10,457 bases of DNA from contig PDRH01000109.1 in assembly GCA_002748015.1 (NCBI GenBank), forward strand, positions 1-10,457, in the 5' to 3' direction. Numbering within the stretch: the stretch's first letter is position 1; each line of letters starts with the position of its first letter. The stretch is from Bacteroidota bacterium (GTDB lineage Bacteria > Bacteroidota > Bacteroidia > Bacteroidales > CAJPTX01). Below the pieces are notes generated by a model. That model was not told the origin of the DNA, ran no database searches, and saw nothing but the letters and a program-made list of their open reading frames with translations. Shown here piece by piece: positions 1 to 6,305 of the stretch. Position numbers and translations under genes: made by a program.

Positions 1-301
1 CCCAGCGCTGCCCGAATCCTCCGCCATTGAGTATGCCTATGGGGGTTAGGGTGCTTGCGTAGCATAGTACAGCGGCTTCCATGGCGGCCGTTCCGGAGGC
101 TGTGATGGGTATGACCTGTCCACCGGGGTTGCCCGCCAGGTCGAGGAGCATCAGCTCGCATTCCTTCACTAGCGCCGAGAAGGCAGGGGCCCGCATGTAG
201 GGGATGGGTTGCCCGGCAATACGTAGCAAATCCTCCTCTATCCGGCTTGGGAAGGCGAACGAGCACGAGTCGCCCAGGCAAGGAAATTCAGGAGTATTCA
301 T
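1..301 (-). CDS. Class V PLP-dependent aminotransferase, 5' part only
   Basis: This is the first 100 codons of a gene read leftward out of the window; the 3' part is missing. I translated it by hand from the ATG at 301. An in-frame ATG at 307 would add two residues, and a TGA lies just upstream of that. The stretch ITASGTAAMEAAV (residues about 66-78) followed by a hydrophobic strand and LNGGGFGQRW (91-100) matches the N-terminal phosphate-binding region of class V aminotransferases of the alanine-glyoxylate / serine-pyruvate / 2-aminoethylphosphonate transaminase group. The catalytic lysine would lie further downstream, outside the window. The substrate cannot be told from this part. Close relatives occur both in central amino-acid metabolism and in surface-polysaccharide or phosphonate loci. 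It is transcribed divergently from xseB, with a good -7 element at 394-401 giving a leader of about 85 bases. Confidence 0.8.
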   Translation of the reverse strand, partial: MNTPEFPCLGDSCSFAFPSRIEEDLLRIAGQPIPYMRAPAFSALVKECELMLLDLAGNPGGQVIPITASGTAAMEAAVLCYASTLTPIGILNGGGFGQRW

Positions 302-393
302 ACACATTCATACTTCAGGCGGGTGGGGCAGACCTAGGCGACTGTACCCCCACTATACCGATTAGTGAAACCTCTTCTACCCTACAATTTGCG

Positions 394-401
394 CAAAGGT
401 A
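394..401 (-). promoter_or_regulatory. Bacteroidetes -7 element for the aminotransferase gene
   Basis: The minus strand reads TACCTTTG, an exact match to the TAnnTTTG -7 element recognised by the Bacteroidetes primary sigma factor. Transcription would begin near 387, about 85 bases before the ATG. I see no clear TTTG -33 element at the expected spacing. Confidence 0.5.
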
Positions 402-462
402 CGTTTTTCCCCGGTGTAAGTGCTAATGTGATGCTTATTTTCTTCTATTCCATTTCTTTCCC

Positions 463-470
463 TACCTTCG
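463..470 (+). promoter_or_regulatory. Probable -7 element for the xseB operon
   Basis: TACCTTCG differs at one position from the TAnnTTTG consensus and sits 34 bases before the xseB ATG, which would give a leader of about 28 bases. The upstream sequence is T/C-rich with no distinct -33 box. No other site between 302 and 504 fits better on the plus strand. Confidence 0.4.
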
Positions 471-504
471 CGCCGTGCGTGAAAGAACGTAGAATGTTTT
501 AGCT

Positions 505-750
505 ATGGGAGAACGTAAGCCTAGGGTTGAGGTGGCTCTGCCCGCTACCTACGAGGAGTCCATTGCCCGTTTGAACGAGCTGGCGGCCCAGCTCGAGGGG
601 CAGGCCGTTTCGCTCGAGGAGATTGAGGGTGTGCTGGCTGAAGCGGATGCGCTTGTGCAGTTTTGTCGCCAGCGCCTGCATGAGACCAAGGGGCAGATGG
701 AGGAGACTGTAGGGCGTTGGGTTCTCAATGAAAGTAGTGATTATGAGTGA
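505..750 (+). CDS. xseB: Exodeoxyribonuclease VII small subunit
   Basis: The product is 81 residues, a usual length for XseB. Exonuclease VII degrades single-stranded DNA in both directions; the catalytic large subunit XseA is held in complex with several small helical XseB subunits in the cytoplasm. The pattern TYEESIARLNELAAQLE (15-31) followed by VSLEEIEGVLAEADALVQFCRQRL (split here as VSLEEIEGVL, 35-44, and AEADALVQFCRQRL, 45-58) is the family's two-helix hairpin: the 'sleE' turn and the late 'C-x2-RL' are typical. The first ten residues and the tail after about 62 are variable. The ATG at 505 follows a near-consensus promoter, without an obvious Shine-Dalgarno sequence. xseA, often the neighbour, is not in this window. 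The 3' end overlaps the downstream glycosyltransferase start, so the two are probably co-translated. Confidence 0.9.
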   Translation: MGERKPRVEVALPATYEESIARLNELAAQLEGQAVSLEEIEGVLAEADALVQFCRQRLHETKGQMEETVGRWVLNESSDYE

Positions 751-3700
751 TAGGACCTACCGCCTGGTAGACATTGCAGGCGGGTGGCTAATGTTTCTTG
801 TGGCCTCGTGCGTATACCTGTTGACGCTCGAGCCCACGGGGAGTTTTTGGGATTGCGGGGAGTTCATCGCCTGCGGATACAAGTTGACCGTGGGCCATCC
901 TCCGGGGGCTCCCTTCTTCATGATGCTCATGCGCCTTTTCACGCTATTTGCCCCGTCCCCAGAGGATGTGGGCGTGGTGGCCAACGCCATGTCGGGGTTG
1001 GCGAGCGGGGCTACTATCATGTTTCTCTACTGGTCTATAGCCCACATGGCGCGACGCTGGGTGCTGGATGGCGAGGAGGGGGAACTGGACCTTTGGCAGG
1101 TGATCCTGGTTGTAGGGGCGGCGGTGATAGGCTCGCTCTGCTATACCTTTACTGACACCTTCTGGTTCTCGGCAGTTGAGGGGGAGGTTTACGCCCTCTC
1201 TTCGCTCTTTACTGCCGTGGTGTTTTGGGCTATTCTCAAATGGGAGCGGGCTACCGATAGCGCGCGCAACAACCGGTGGATCGTTCTCATAGCCTACCTC
1301 ATGGGGCTTTCCATCGGGGTGCACCTCCTGAACCTGCTTGTCATCCCGGCTATCGTTCTGGTCTACTACTTCAAGAACTACCGCTTCACCTGGCTGGGTC
1401 TGCTGAAGGCCTTGGTTATAAGCGGGGTGATCCTTTTGACGGTGCTCTATGGGGTTATCCAGGGGTTGGTGGTCATTGCCTCGTGGTTCGAGCTGCTCTT
1501 CGTCAATGGTATGGGTCTGCCCTTTATGAGCGGGGCAATAGTCTTCTTCCTTCTTCTGGCGGCTGGTGTAATCTTTGGTGTGCTCTACACCCAGCGTAAG
1601 CGTTTTTACATGGCCAATCTCTTCTTGCTCTGCTTCGGGGTTATCCTGATTGGCTACTCGAGCTATTCGATGATAGTCATTCGCTCGCTGGCCAAGCCTA
1701 CGCTGGACCAGAACGGAGCGAACAACATGTTCTCCCTCAAGTCCTACCTCAATCGTGAGCAGTACGGCGATCGGCCGTTGCTGACTGGACCCTACTTCTC
1801 CGCCCCGGTTGAGGACTATGAGGATGGGGCAGATGTGTATGCTCCGCGCGGTGATCGCTACGAGGTGGTGAGCCAGAAGACGGATGTGAAGTACGACAAG
1901 CGTTTTACCACCCTGCTACCGCGCATGTGGAGTGCGGACCCCATGCATGTACGTGGCTATAAATCGTGGGTAAACATAGAGGGTAAGCCACTGCAGGTGA
2001 TGGGGCGTGACGGGAAGATGGAAACGCGGATAGTGCCGACCTTCGGGGAGAACCTCCAGTTCCTCTTCCGCTACCAGCTGGGCTTCATGTACTGGCGCTA
2101 CTTCATGTGGAACTTCGCCGGTCGTCAGAATGACTACCAGGGATACGGGCATGATATCTTCCGTGGGAACTGGATATCTGGTATTCCCCTTTTTGACGAC
2201 TTCCGTCTTGGCCCGCAGGATAAGCTACCAGAGCCCTACAAGAGCAATAAGGCGCGCAATCGCTACTACCTGCTACCCCTTCTCCTGGGTTTGCTCGGTT
2301 TTGTTTTCCATGTTTCCAAGCGCCCGAAGGATGCCGGGGTAGTCTTTACCCTCTTCTTCATGACGGGTATAGCCATCGTACTCTACCTTAACCAGAAACC
2401 CTATGAGCCTAGGGAGCGGGACTATACCTTTGCGGCGAGCTTCTACGCCTTCGCTATATGGGTGGGCTTGGGCGTAATCCCCCTGGCCAAGGGGCTGGCC
2501 AAGTTCCTGAAGGAGCCGGCTGGCGTCTCTGTGGCGCTAGCGGCCTCCTTCTGTGGGGTTCCCCTGCTGATGGGCCAGCAGAACTGGGATGACCATGACC
2601 GTTCTGATAGGTACATTTCTGTGGATTTTGGGCGTAATATGCTCAACTCCGTAGAGCCCAATGGGATACTCTTCACCTATGCTGATAATGATACTTTCCC
2701 GCTATGGTATGCACAGGAGGTGGAGGGGTGTCGGGAGGACGTGCGTATCTGTAACCTAACCTACCTCGGGGGGGATTGGTACGTGGAGGAGATGAGCCGT
2801 AAGGCGTATACCGGTGCCCCGATACCCTTCAAACTCAAGAAGGAGGACTACCAGGAGGGGGTGAACGATGTGGTGCTCATTAGCGACAGGGTTGGTCGAC
2901 CCGTGCCTCTCAAGTCGGCTCTTGATTTTGTACTTAGCAAAGATCCCCGCACGAAGGTGGAATCGCCCTTCATCGGTGGGGGCGAGATGTCCTTCTTCCC
3001 AGCTAAGGAGTTTCTCGTGCCGGTGGACAAGGACGTGGTACGCTCTGAGGTTAATCCCCAGTTCCGTAGTCGCATACTCGACACGATGGTACTGGCCCCC
3101 CCCTCTCGCTATATCTATAAGAACGGCTTTGCGGTTTATGCGATGATGGCCAATAACGATTGGCAGCGTCAGCTCTACTATTCGCCTCTGCTGCCCAAGG
3201 AGATGTTCTGGGGGCTTAACCGCTACTTCGTGGAGCAGGGTGTGGTCTCCGAGGTTCTTCCGGTTAGCAACGAGGGGGGGGCATCCATGGTGGATACTCT
3301 TCGTACCTACCAGAACCTTATGGAGCGCTATGCCTTCCGTTCAATAGCCGACCCGGACGTATACGTTGATGAGACCTGTAAGCGCATGATAGAGTACTAC
3401 CTTGGAGGTTTTGAGGCCGGGGTGGAAGGCTATCTTCAGGGTGAGCAGGGGCAACGTGCTGAAGAGCTAATAGACAAGGCTTTTGCCGCACTCCCCCCAC
3501 GAGCTGTGGGTTGGTCCTACCGGTGGCTAGATCTCATAAACGGGTACTATAGGGCGGGCGCTCCAGAAAAGGGTAGCAAGCAGCTGCTGGCCTACGCTAC
3601 GGAGTGCATCTCCAAGATTCGCTACGTGCACGCTCTTCCAGACTACTTGCTACCCCAGGCGCAGAGCGAGTACCAGATGGCCAGCTCCGTCCTTCAGGAG

Positions 3701-3787
3701 CTCATGCGCATCGCCAAGACCCATGATGACCAGAAGGCCATGCAGATAATAGAGAACCAGCTGAGCGCAATAATTGGTAGGGCATGA
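743..3787 (+). CDS. DUF2723 / TMEM260-like polytopic membrane glycosyltransferase
   Basis: The product is 1014 residues from the ATG at 743, which overlaps the xseB stop as ATGAGTGA; an ATG at 728 would add five residues. I prefer 743 because homologs begin shortly before the first membrane helix. The hallmark SFWDCGEFIA (about 34-43, Asp37 and Glu40) and GHPPGAP (51-57) follow helix 1, as in the DUF2723 family, whose human member TMEM260 is a protein O-mannosyltransferase. Hydrophobic segments lie near 12-30, 80-98, 118-135, 180-207, 218-245, 262-282, 290-312, 508-521, 532-548, 562-581 and 596-609. An extracytoplasmic domain of about 190 residues separates the two helix groups. Further family signatures are NQKPYEPRERDYTF (549-562) and ADNDTFPLWYAQEVEG (646-661). 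The soluble C-terminal third is mostly helical and less conserved. The inferred role is transfer of a lipid-linked sugar to protein or glycan outside the membrane; donor and acceptor are unknown. Three G or C tracts of 7-8 bases occur after 2768. Confidence 0.88.
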   Translation: MSDRTYRLVDIAGGWLMFLVASCVYLLTLEPTGSFWDCGEFIACGYKLTVGHPPGAPFFMMLMRLFTLFAPSPEDVGVVANAMSGLASGATIMFLYWSIAHMARRWVLDGEEGELDLWQVILVVGAAVIGSLCYTFTDTFWFSAVEGEVYALSSLFTAVVFWAILKWERATDSARNNRWIVLIAYLMGLSIGVHLLNLLVIPAIVLVYYFKNYRFTWLGLLKALVISGVILLTVLYGVIQGLVVIASWFELLFVNGMGLPFMSGAIVFFLLLAAGVIFGVLYTQRKRFYMANLFLLCFGVILIGYSSYSMIVIRSLAKPTLDQNGANNMFSLKSYLNREQYGDRPLLTGPYFSAPVEDYEDGADVYAPRGDRYEVVSQKTDVKYDKRFTTLLPRMWSADPMHVRGYKSWVNIEGKPLQVMGRDGKMETRIVPTFGENLQFLFRYQLGFMYWRYFMWNFAGRQNDYQGYGHDIFRGNWISGIPLFDDFRLGPQDKLPEPYKSNKARNRYYLLPLLLGLLGFVFHVSKRPKDAGVVFTLFFMTGIAIVLYLNQKPYEPRERDYTFAASFYAFAIWVGLGVIPLAKGLAKFLKEPAGVSVALAASFCGVPLLMGQQNWDDHDRSDRYISVDFGRNMLNSVEPNGILFTYADNDTFPLWYAQEVEGCREDVRICNLTYLGGDWYVEEMSRKAYTGAPIPFKLKKEDYQEGVNDVVLISDRVGRPVPLKSALDFVLSKDPRTKVESPFIGGGEMSFFPAKEFLVPVDKDVVRSEVNPQFRSRILDTMVLAPPSRYIYKNGFAVYAMMANNDWQRQLYYSPLLPKEMFWGLNRYFVEQGVVSEVLPVSNEGGASMVDTLRTYQNLMERYAFRSIADPDVYVDETCKRMIEYYLGGFEAGVEGYLQGEQGQRAEELIDKAFAALPPRAVGWSYRWLDLINGYYRAGAPEKGSKQLLAYATECISKIRYVHALPDYLLPQAQSEYQMASSVLQELMRIAKTHDDQKAMQIIENQLSAIIGRA

Positions 3788-4479
3788 TAAACTTGAGTCC
3801 TCCCCGCTTCGTTTCGCGGATATTCTCTACGCCTACCTGGCACGTGCCCAACGAGGAGAATAGGATATTTCTCACCTTCGACGATGGGCCTACTCCCGGG
3901 GTTACCGAGTGGGTGCTCGACGAGCTGTCTATTCGCGATGCTAAGGCCTCCTTCTTCTGCCTGGGACGGAACGCAGAACGCTATCCAGATCTGCTGGCTC
4001 GTATACGGGAGGAGGGGCATACAGTGGGTAATCATACCTACTCGCACCTAAGGGGATACCGCGAGAGCCTACGTGATTACTACAATGATATTCTGGAGGC
4101 TAATCGTCTGCTCACTACAGATCTTTTCCGTCCTCCCTACGGGCGTATAACGCCTAAGCAGCTGTCCTTCATTGCGCAGCACTTCCGCGTTGTCCTGTGG
4201 TCGGTGCTTAGCATGGATTATTCCCGGCATATTAGCCCGCATAGATGCCTAGACATCGTGCAGCAGAATGCTCGGGTGGGGGATATTGTGGTATTCCACG
4301 ATAGCTGCAAGGCGCAACGCAATCTACGGTACGCCTTACCGCGCGCTTTGGATAGGCTGCAGGAGCGTGGCCTAAAGCTCTCTGCCCTGGGGCAAGCGGA
4401 GTTTATGCCTGAGGCGGAGGAGGAAAGTGCGACTCAGCAGCTCGCATTGGGGGTGAAGCCCTTGCCGTCAAACTCCTAG
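3784..4479 (+). CDS. Polysaccharide deacetylase (NodB/CE4 family)
   Basis: This 231-residue protein overlaps the glycosyltransferase stop by four bases (ATGA), which indicates translational coupling. All five CE4 motifs are visible: TFDDGP (31-36, catalytic base Asp33 and metal ligand Asp34), NHTYSH (83-88, metal ligands His84 and His88), RPPYGR (116-121), the tryptophan strand VVLWSVLSMDY (136-146) and the final VVFHDS (169-174, His172). The enzyme should therefore be an active metal-dependent deacetylase of N- or O-acetyl groups on a carbohydrate. There is no signal peptide or clear membrane segment, so it is either cytoplasmic or acts at the inner face. This short form, with a PPRFV...W start directly before the catalytic domain, is familiar from Bacteroidetes. 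The tail after about 207 is acidic, then low-complexity, and not part of the fold. Coupling to the glycosyltransferase suggests a shared glycan substrate; this is inference. Confidence 0.9.
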   Translation: MINLSPPRFVSRIFSTPTWHVPNEENRIFLTFDDGPTPGVTEWVLDELSIRDAKASFFCLGRNAERYPDLLARIREEGHTVGNHTYSHLRGYRESLRDYYNDILEANRLLTTDLFRPPYGRITPKQLSFIAQHFRVVLWSVLSMDYSRHISPHRCLDIVQQNARVGDIVVFHDSCKAQRNLRYALPRALDRLQERGLKLSALGQAEFMPEAEEESATQQLALGVKPLPSNS

Positions 4480-4496
4480 GCTCAGCTTTTTAGCTC
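4480..4496. other. Convergent 17-base gap without a strong terminator
   Basis: The plus-strand deacetylase and the minus-strand TonB-like gene end 17 bases apart. The only structure is AGCT-TTTT-AGCT, a 4-base-pair hairpin. This is too weak for me to call a terminator, so transcripts from either side may run into the opposite gene. Confidence 0.4.
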
Positions 4497-5261
4497 CTAC
4501 TGCGCTACGAACATGTAGGTAATGCTACCATGCTGCCGGAGTGGTCCTTGGCTTACAGGGCTAAAGAGCGAGCGTTTGGCAGCTCTTTTCGCTTCGGAAT
4601 GTAGGCAGGGATCCTGCTCGCTGTTTGGGGTGTCGATGCTTGTTGCTACTACCTTCCCCTCTCGGTTCACTGCGATGTCTACGACGACGATGCCCCCTCT
4701 CTTGCACCTGTAGGCAGGGACTGGTAGCTCGTACGCTTTCCGCCCTTTTAGCGAGTAGCTGACCACGCTTGGTCCTTGGTAGGAGGATGCTGCCGGGGCT
4801 GATACAGCCTTCTTCTCGGTATTGGGGACAGTGGTTTCGCCTATGGCATCCTTTTCCATGAAGCGCTCCCGGTTGGCCTCCATCTCCGCGCGTACCCGTG
4901 CTGCTTCCCTGTATAGCTCTTCGGCATCTATCTTCTTCTCATCCCCCAGCCCGGCATTGAGCGCCTTATCCTGCTGGTCAACCGCAATGTTCCTAACCTG
5001 TTGCTGCTGAGTTTCCCGTTCCCACGATCGGTCACGTGTTACCTCCTTCACCGTTTCCTCCTCCTGCGCGACTTCTGGCTCTTCTATGGCAAAGATCACT
5101 TCCGATTCAACGAAGCGAGCCTGTCCATGTATGTTTATCAATAGCATGAGGATGATTGCTAGCAGATTGGCAACTACGGTTAGGAGTATCCCCACCCGGT
5201 GCCGCTCCCAGGTTCTGGCCAACCACAGCGCAGGCTTTTGTAGCCGCTGCTCTAAATCCAT
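4497..5261 (-). CDS. TonB-like periplasm-spanning protein (energy transducer TonB family)
   Basis: The 254-residue product has a short basic cytoplasmic N terminus, one membrane helix (about 23-43) and a long charged, partly coiled periplasmic linker (52-150; Glu/Gln/Arg-rich). It ends in a compact domain (166-254). That domain starts with SYSLKGRKAYELPVPAY and continues GGIVVVDIAVNREGKV (189-204), which is the beta-alpha-beta pattern of the TonB C-terminal fold. Cys186 and Cys219 flank it and could form a disulfide outside the cytoplasm. The Pro-rich rod typical of classical TonB is absent, and exbB/exbD are not nearby, so coupling to outer-membrane receptors is not demonstrated; a structural or signalling role is possible. 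The ATG at 5261 lies one base after the stop of the Crp/Fnr gene. A strong GGAGG-rich ribosome site is embedded in that gene's last codons, showing a two-gene operon. Confidence 0.82.
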   Translation of the reverse strand: MDLEQRLQKPALWLARTWERHRVGILLTVVANLLAIILMLLINIHGQARFVESEVIFAIEEPEVAQEEETVKEVTRDRSWERETQQQQVRNIAVDQQDKALNAGLGDEKKIDAEELYREAARVRAEMEANRERFMEKDAIGETTVPNTEKKAVSAPAASSYQGPSVVSYSLKGRKAYELPVPAYRCKRGGIVVVDIAVNREGKVVATSIDTPNSEQDPCLHSEAKRAAKRSLFSPVSQGPLRQHGSITYMFVAQ

Positions 5262-5262
5262 C

Positions 5263-5985
5263 CTACCCCTCCTCCTGTATCGTGGCTAGCCGGTGTGGGT
5301 TCATTATCCGCACGTGGACGTTCTCGATTTCGACTATCCCCTCCTGGTGGAATTGGCTCATGACCCTGGCGAGCGATTGGCGGCTGACCCCTAGCATATC
5401 GCTGATTTCCTGCCAGGTCGATTGGCGGGTGAACTCGGCCACCCCGTCGGGCTGGCGACGGGCATGCCTTATGAGGAACTCAGCCAACCGGCTCTGAAGG
5501 CTACGTAGGTTCAGCTGCTGGATTTTTCCCATGAGGAAGCTGCTGATATCAGATATTTGCTGGATGAAGCGCATTTGCACCCCGGGGAACTCATGCATTA
5601 CCATCAGGAATTCCTCCTGCGATAGGGTGAAGATATCCGTTTCCTCCTTGCAACGCAGGGTGACAGGGAGCGTACCCTTCCTCGAGAATATCAGCGCAGG
5701 GGCGAGGATACGCCCTTGGCCAAGCGTGTCCATTAGTAGCTGCTTACCGCTGGGACCTCCCATGGTAGCTTGGAGCTGGCCTCTAAGGACGATGCGTAGC
5801 CCGCCGATGGGATCTCCCTCGGTGGCCACCATATCCAGCTTTTCGTAGCGATCTACTCGCCCTGGATGAGCAGTCAAGAGTTCCTGTATTTCCGCAGCCT
5901 GCATCCCGTAGCAAAGCTCGCTGGATGCCAGTTGCTCAGCCAGCCAACCCGTCTCTTCCTGCTGTATTTGTAGACGAACCCGCAT
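5263..5985 (-). CDS. Crp/Fnr-family transcriptional regulator
   Basis: From the ATG at 5985 the product is 240 residues, a usual family length. A TTG at 6018 would add 11 residues but would leave a leader of only about ten bases after the -7 element at 6035-6042. The ATG also has a GGGAG site nine bases upstream, so I chose it. The N-terminal two thirds form the cyclic-nucleotide-binding-like beta roll (about 20-125), ending in a long dimer helix (128-175). The C-terminal winged helix-turn-helix covers about 183-230, with TWQEISDMLGVSRQSLARVM (190-209) as the HTH and recognition helix. The effector pocket lacks the RxGE...R-S residues of cAMP-binding Crp, and there is no four-cysteine cluster as in Fnr, so the signal is unknown. 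The TonB-like gene follows in the same operon. Confidence 0.9.
   Translation of the reverse strand: MRVRLQIQQEETGWLAEQLASSELCYGMQAAEIQELLTAHPGRVDRYEKLDMVATEGDPIGGLRIVLRGQLQATMGGPSGKQLLMDTLGQGRILAPALIFSRKGTLPVTLRCKEETDIFTLSQEEFLMVMHEFPGVQMRFIQQISDISSFLMGKIQQLNLRSLQSRLAEFLIRHARRQPDGVAEFTRQSTWQEISDMLGVSRQSLARVMSQFHQEGIVEIENVHVRIMNPHRLATIQEEG
5264..5276 (-). promoter_or_regulatory. Strong ribosome-binding site inside the Crp/Fnr 3' end
   Basis: The minus strand reads AGGAGGAGGGGTA just before the TonB-like ATG at 5261, and the same bases encode the last Glu-Glu-Gly codons and stop of the Crp/Fnr gene. Strong Shine-Dalgarno sites are uncommon in Bacteroidetes, so this one suggests efficient expression of the downstream gene and translational coupling. 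Confidence 0.65.
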
Positions 5986-6034
5986 AGATATGTACTCCCT
6001 CGCTATTTGCTCTAGCAATTATGTAGATACGGTA

Positions 6035-6042
6035 CAAAGGTA
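6035..6042 (-). promoter_or_regulatory. Bacteroidetes -7 element for the Crp/Fnr operon
   Basis: The minus strand reads TACCTTTG, an exact TAnnTTTG match. The predicted transcript start near 6028 gives a leader of about 43 bases to the ATG at 5985. This supports the ATG over the upstream TTG at 6018. Confidence 0.55.
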
Positions 6043-6118
6043 GTAAAATGGGTGGGGGTTGGCAAATTGCGGGGTGGGTGTGGCCAGAGAGTAAGCCTTG
6101 GAGGCGGTAGGCCGGCTG

Positions 6119-6132
6119 TCTGATTCGTCAGA
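6119..6132. promoter_or_regulatory. Inverted repeat TCTGA-TTCG-TCAGA, candidate operator
   Basis: This is a perfect 5-4-5 dyad, the geometry of Fnr-type sites (TTGAT-N4-ATCAA), placed roughly 90-100 bases from each of the two divergent predicted transcript starts. Because the left gene encodes a Crp/Fnr protein, an autoregulatory site is plausible. Alternatively it is a small hairpin with a UUCG loop, but it lies outside both predicted transcripts. One short dyad in 320 bases may also be chance. Confidence 0.3.
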
Positions 6133-6210
6133 AACTAGAAGGGTTGAAACTGCTTAGGGCCATTTTGCAAACCCAAGTAGCCTAAAGCTAGAATAGTTCA
6201 ATATTTTCTC

Positions 6211-6218
6211 TACCTTTG
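6211..6218 (+). promoter_or_regulatory. Bacteroidetes -7 element for metK
   Basis: TACCTTTG is an exact consensus match preceded by an AT-rich stretch. The transcript start near 6225 gives a leader of about 80 bases. It also rules out the in-frame TTG at 6216 as the metK start. No clear -33 TTTG is present at the usual spacing. Confidence 0.6.
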
Positions 6219-6225
6219 CAGTTAG

Positions 6226-6280
6226 CCTTGGGCTGGGGCGCACCAGGGCTGCATCGTGTCCCAGCGTCCCGACAGCACAA
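6226..6280 (+). promoter_or_regulatory. Foldable GC-rich 5' leader of metK
   Basis: GCTGGG (6232-6237) pairs perfectly with CCCAGC (6260-6265). GCAC (6240-6243) pairs inside it with GTGT (6256-6259), leaving a two-base bulge. A competing pairing, GCTG (6249-6252) with CAGC (6273-6276), is also possible. It does not match any SAM riboswitch class that I can recognise, so regulation by S-adenosylmethionine is only a guess. Confidence 0.3.
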
Positions 6281-6305
6281 GCTAATACATTTAATACCAT
6301 ATATA

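Larger units (their letters stand above)
302..504. promoter_or_regulatory. Divergent intergenic region between aminotransferase and xseB
   Basis: These 203 bases hold no credible gene. They contain outward-facing promoter candidates for both flanking genes (listed separately). There is also a small inverted repeat, GGGGCAG at 325-331 against CTG-TA-CCCC at 342-350, which would lie in the aminotransferase leader as a bulged hairpin. The right half is pyrimidine-rich and AT-rich, as is common upstream of Bacteroidetes genes. Confidence 0.6.
5986..6305. promoter_or_regulatory. 320-base divergent regulatory region between Crp/Fnr gene and metK
   Basis: No protein-coding frame here looks real. 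The region holds a minus-strand -7 box (6035-6042), a plus-strand -7 box (6211-6218), a GCAA-A-TTGC palindrome at 6062-6070 and a TCTGA-TTCG-TCAGA dyad at 6119-6132. It also holds a GC-rich foldable metK leader (6226-6280) followed by an AT-rich ribosome-loading stretch. The promoter-proximal parts are AT-rich, while 6061-6120 is G-rich. Confidence 0.6.

Noticed and set aside
325..350. Inverted repeat in the aminotransferase leader as a terminator or riboswitch
   Set aside because: The stem is bulged and short, with no T tract and no match to a known element.
784..1324. Open frames on both strands within the 5' part of the glycosyltransferase gene
   Set aside because: Their translations are low-complexity, Arg/Gly/His-rich and without domains, while the main frame carries the family hallmarks across the same bases.
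4480..4496. Bidirectional terminator between the convergent genes
   Set aside because: Only a 4-pair hairpin can form and the T run is inside the loop rather than after the stem.
6062..6070. GCAA-A-TTGC palindrome as a second operator
   Set aside because: At nine bases it is too short to support on its own and is not repeated nearby.
6216..6305. Extended metK start at a TTG codon
   Set aside because: The -7 promoter box overlaps this position and the extra 30 residues have no counterpart in the family.
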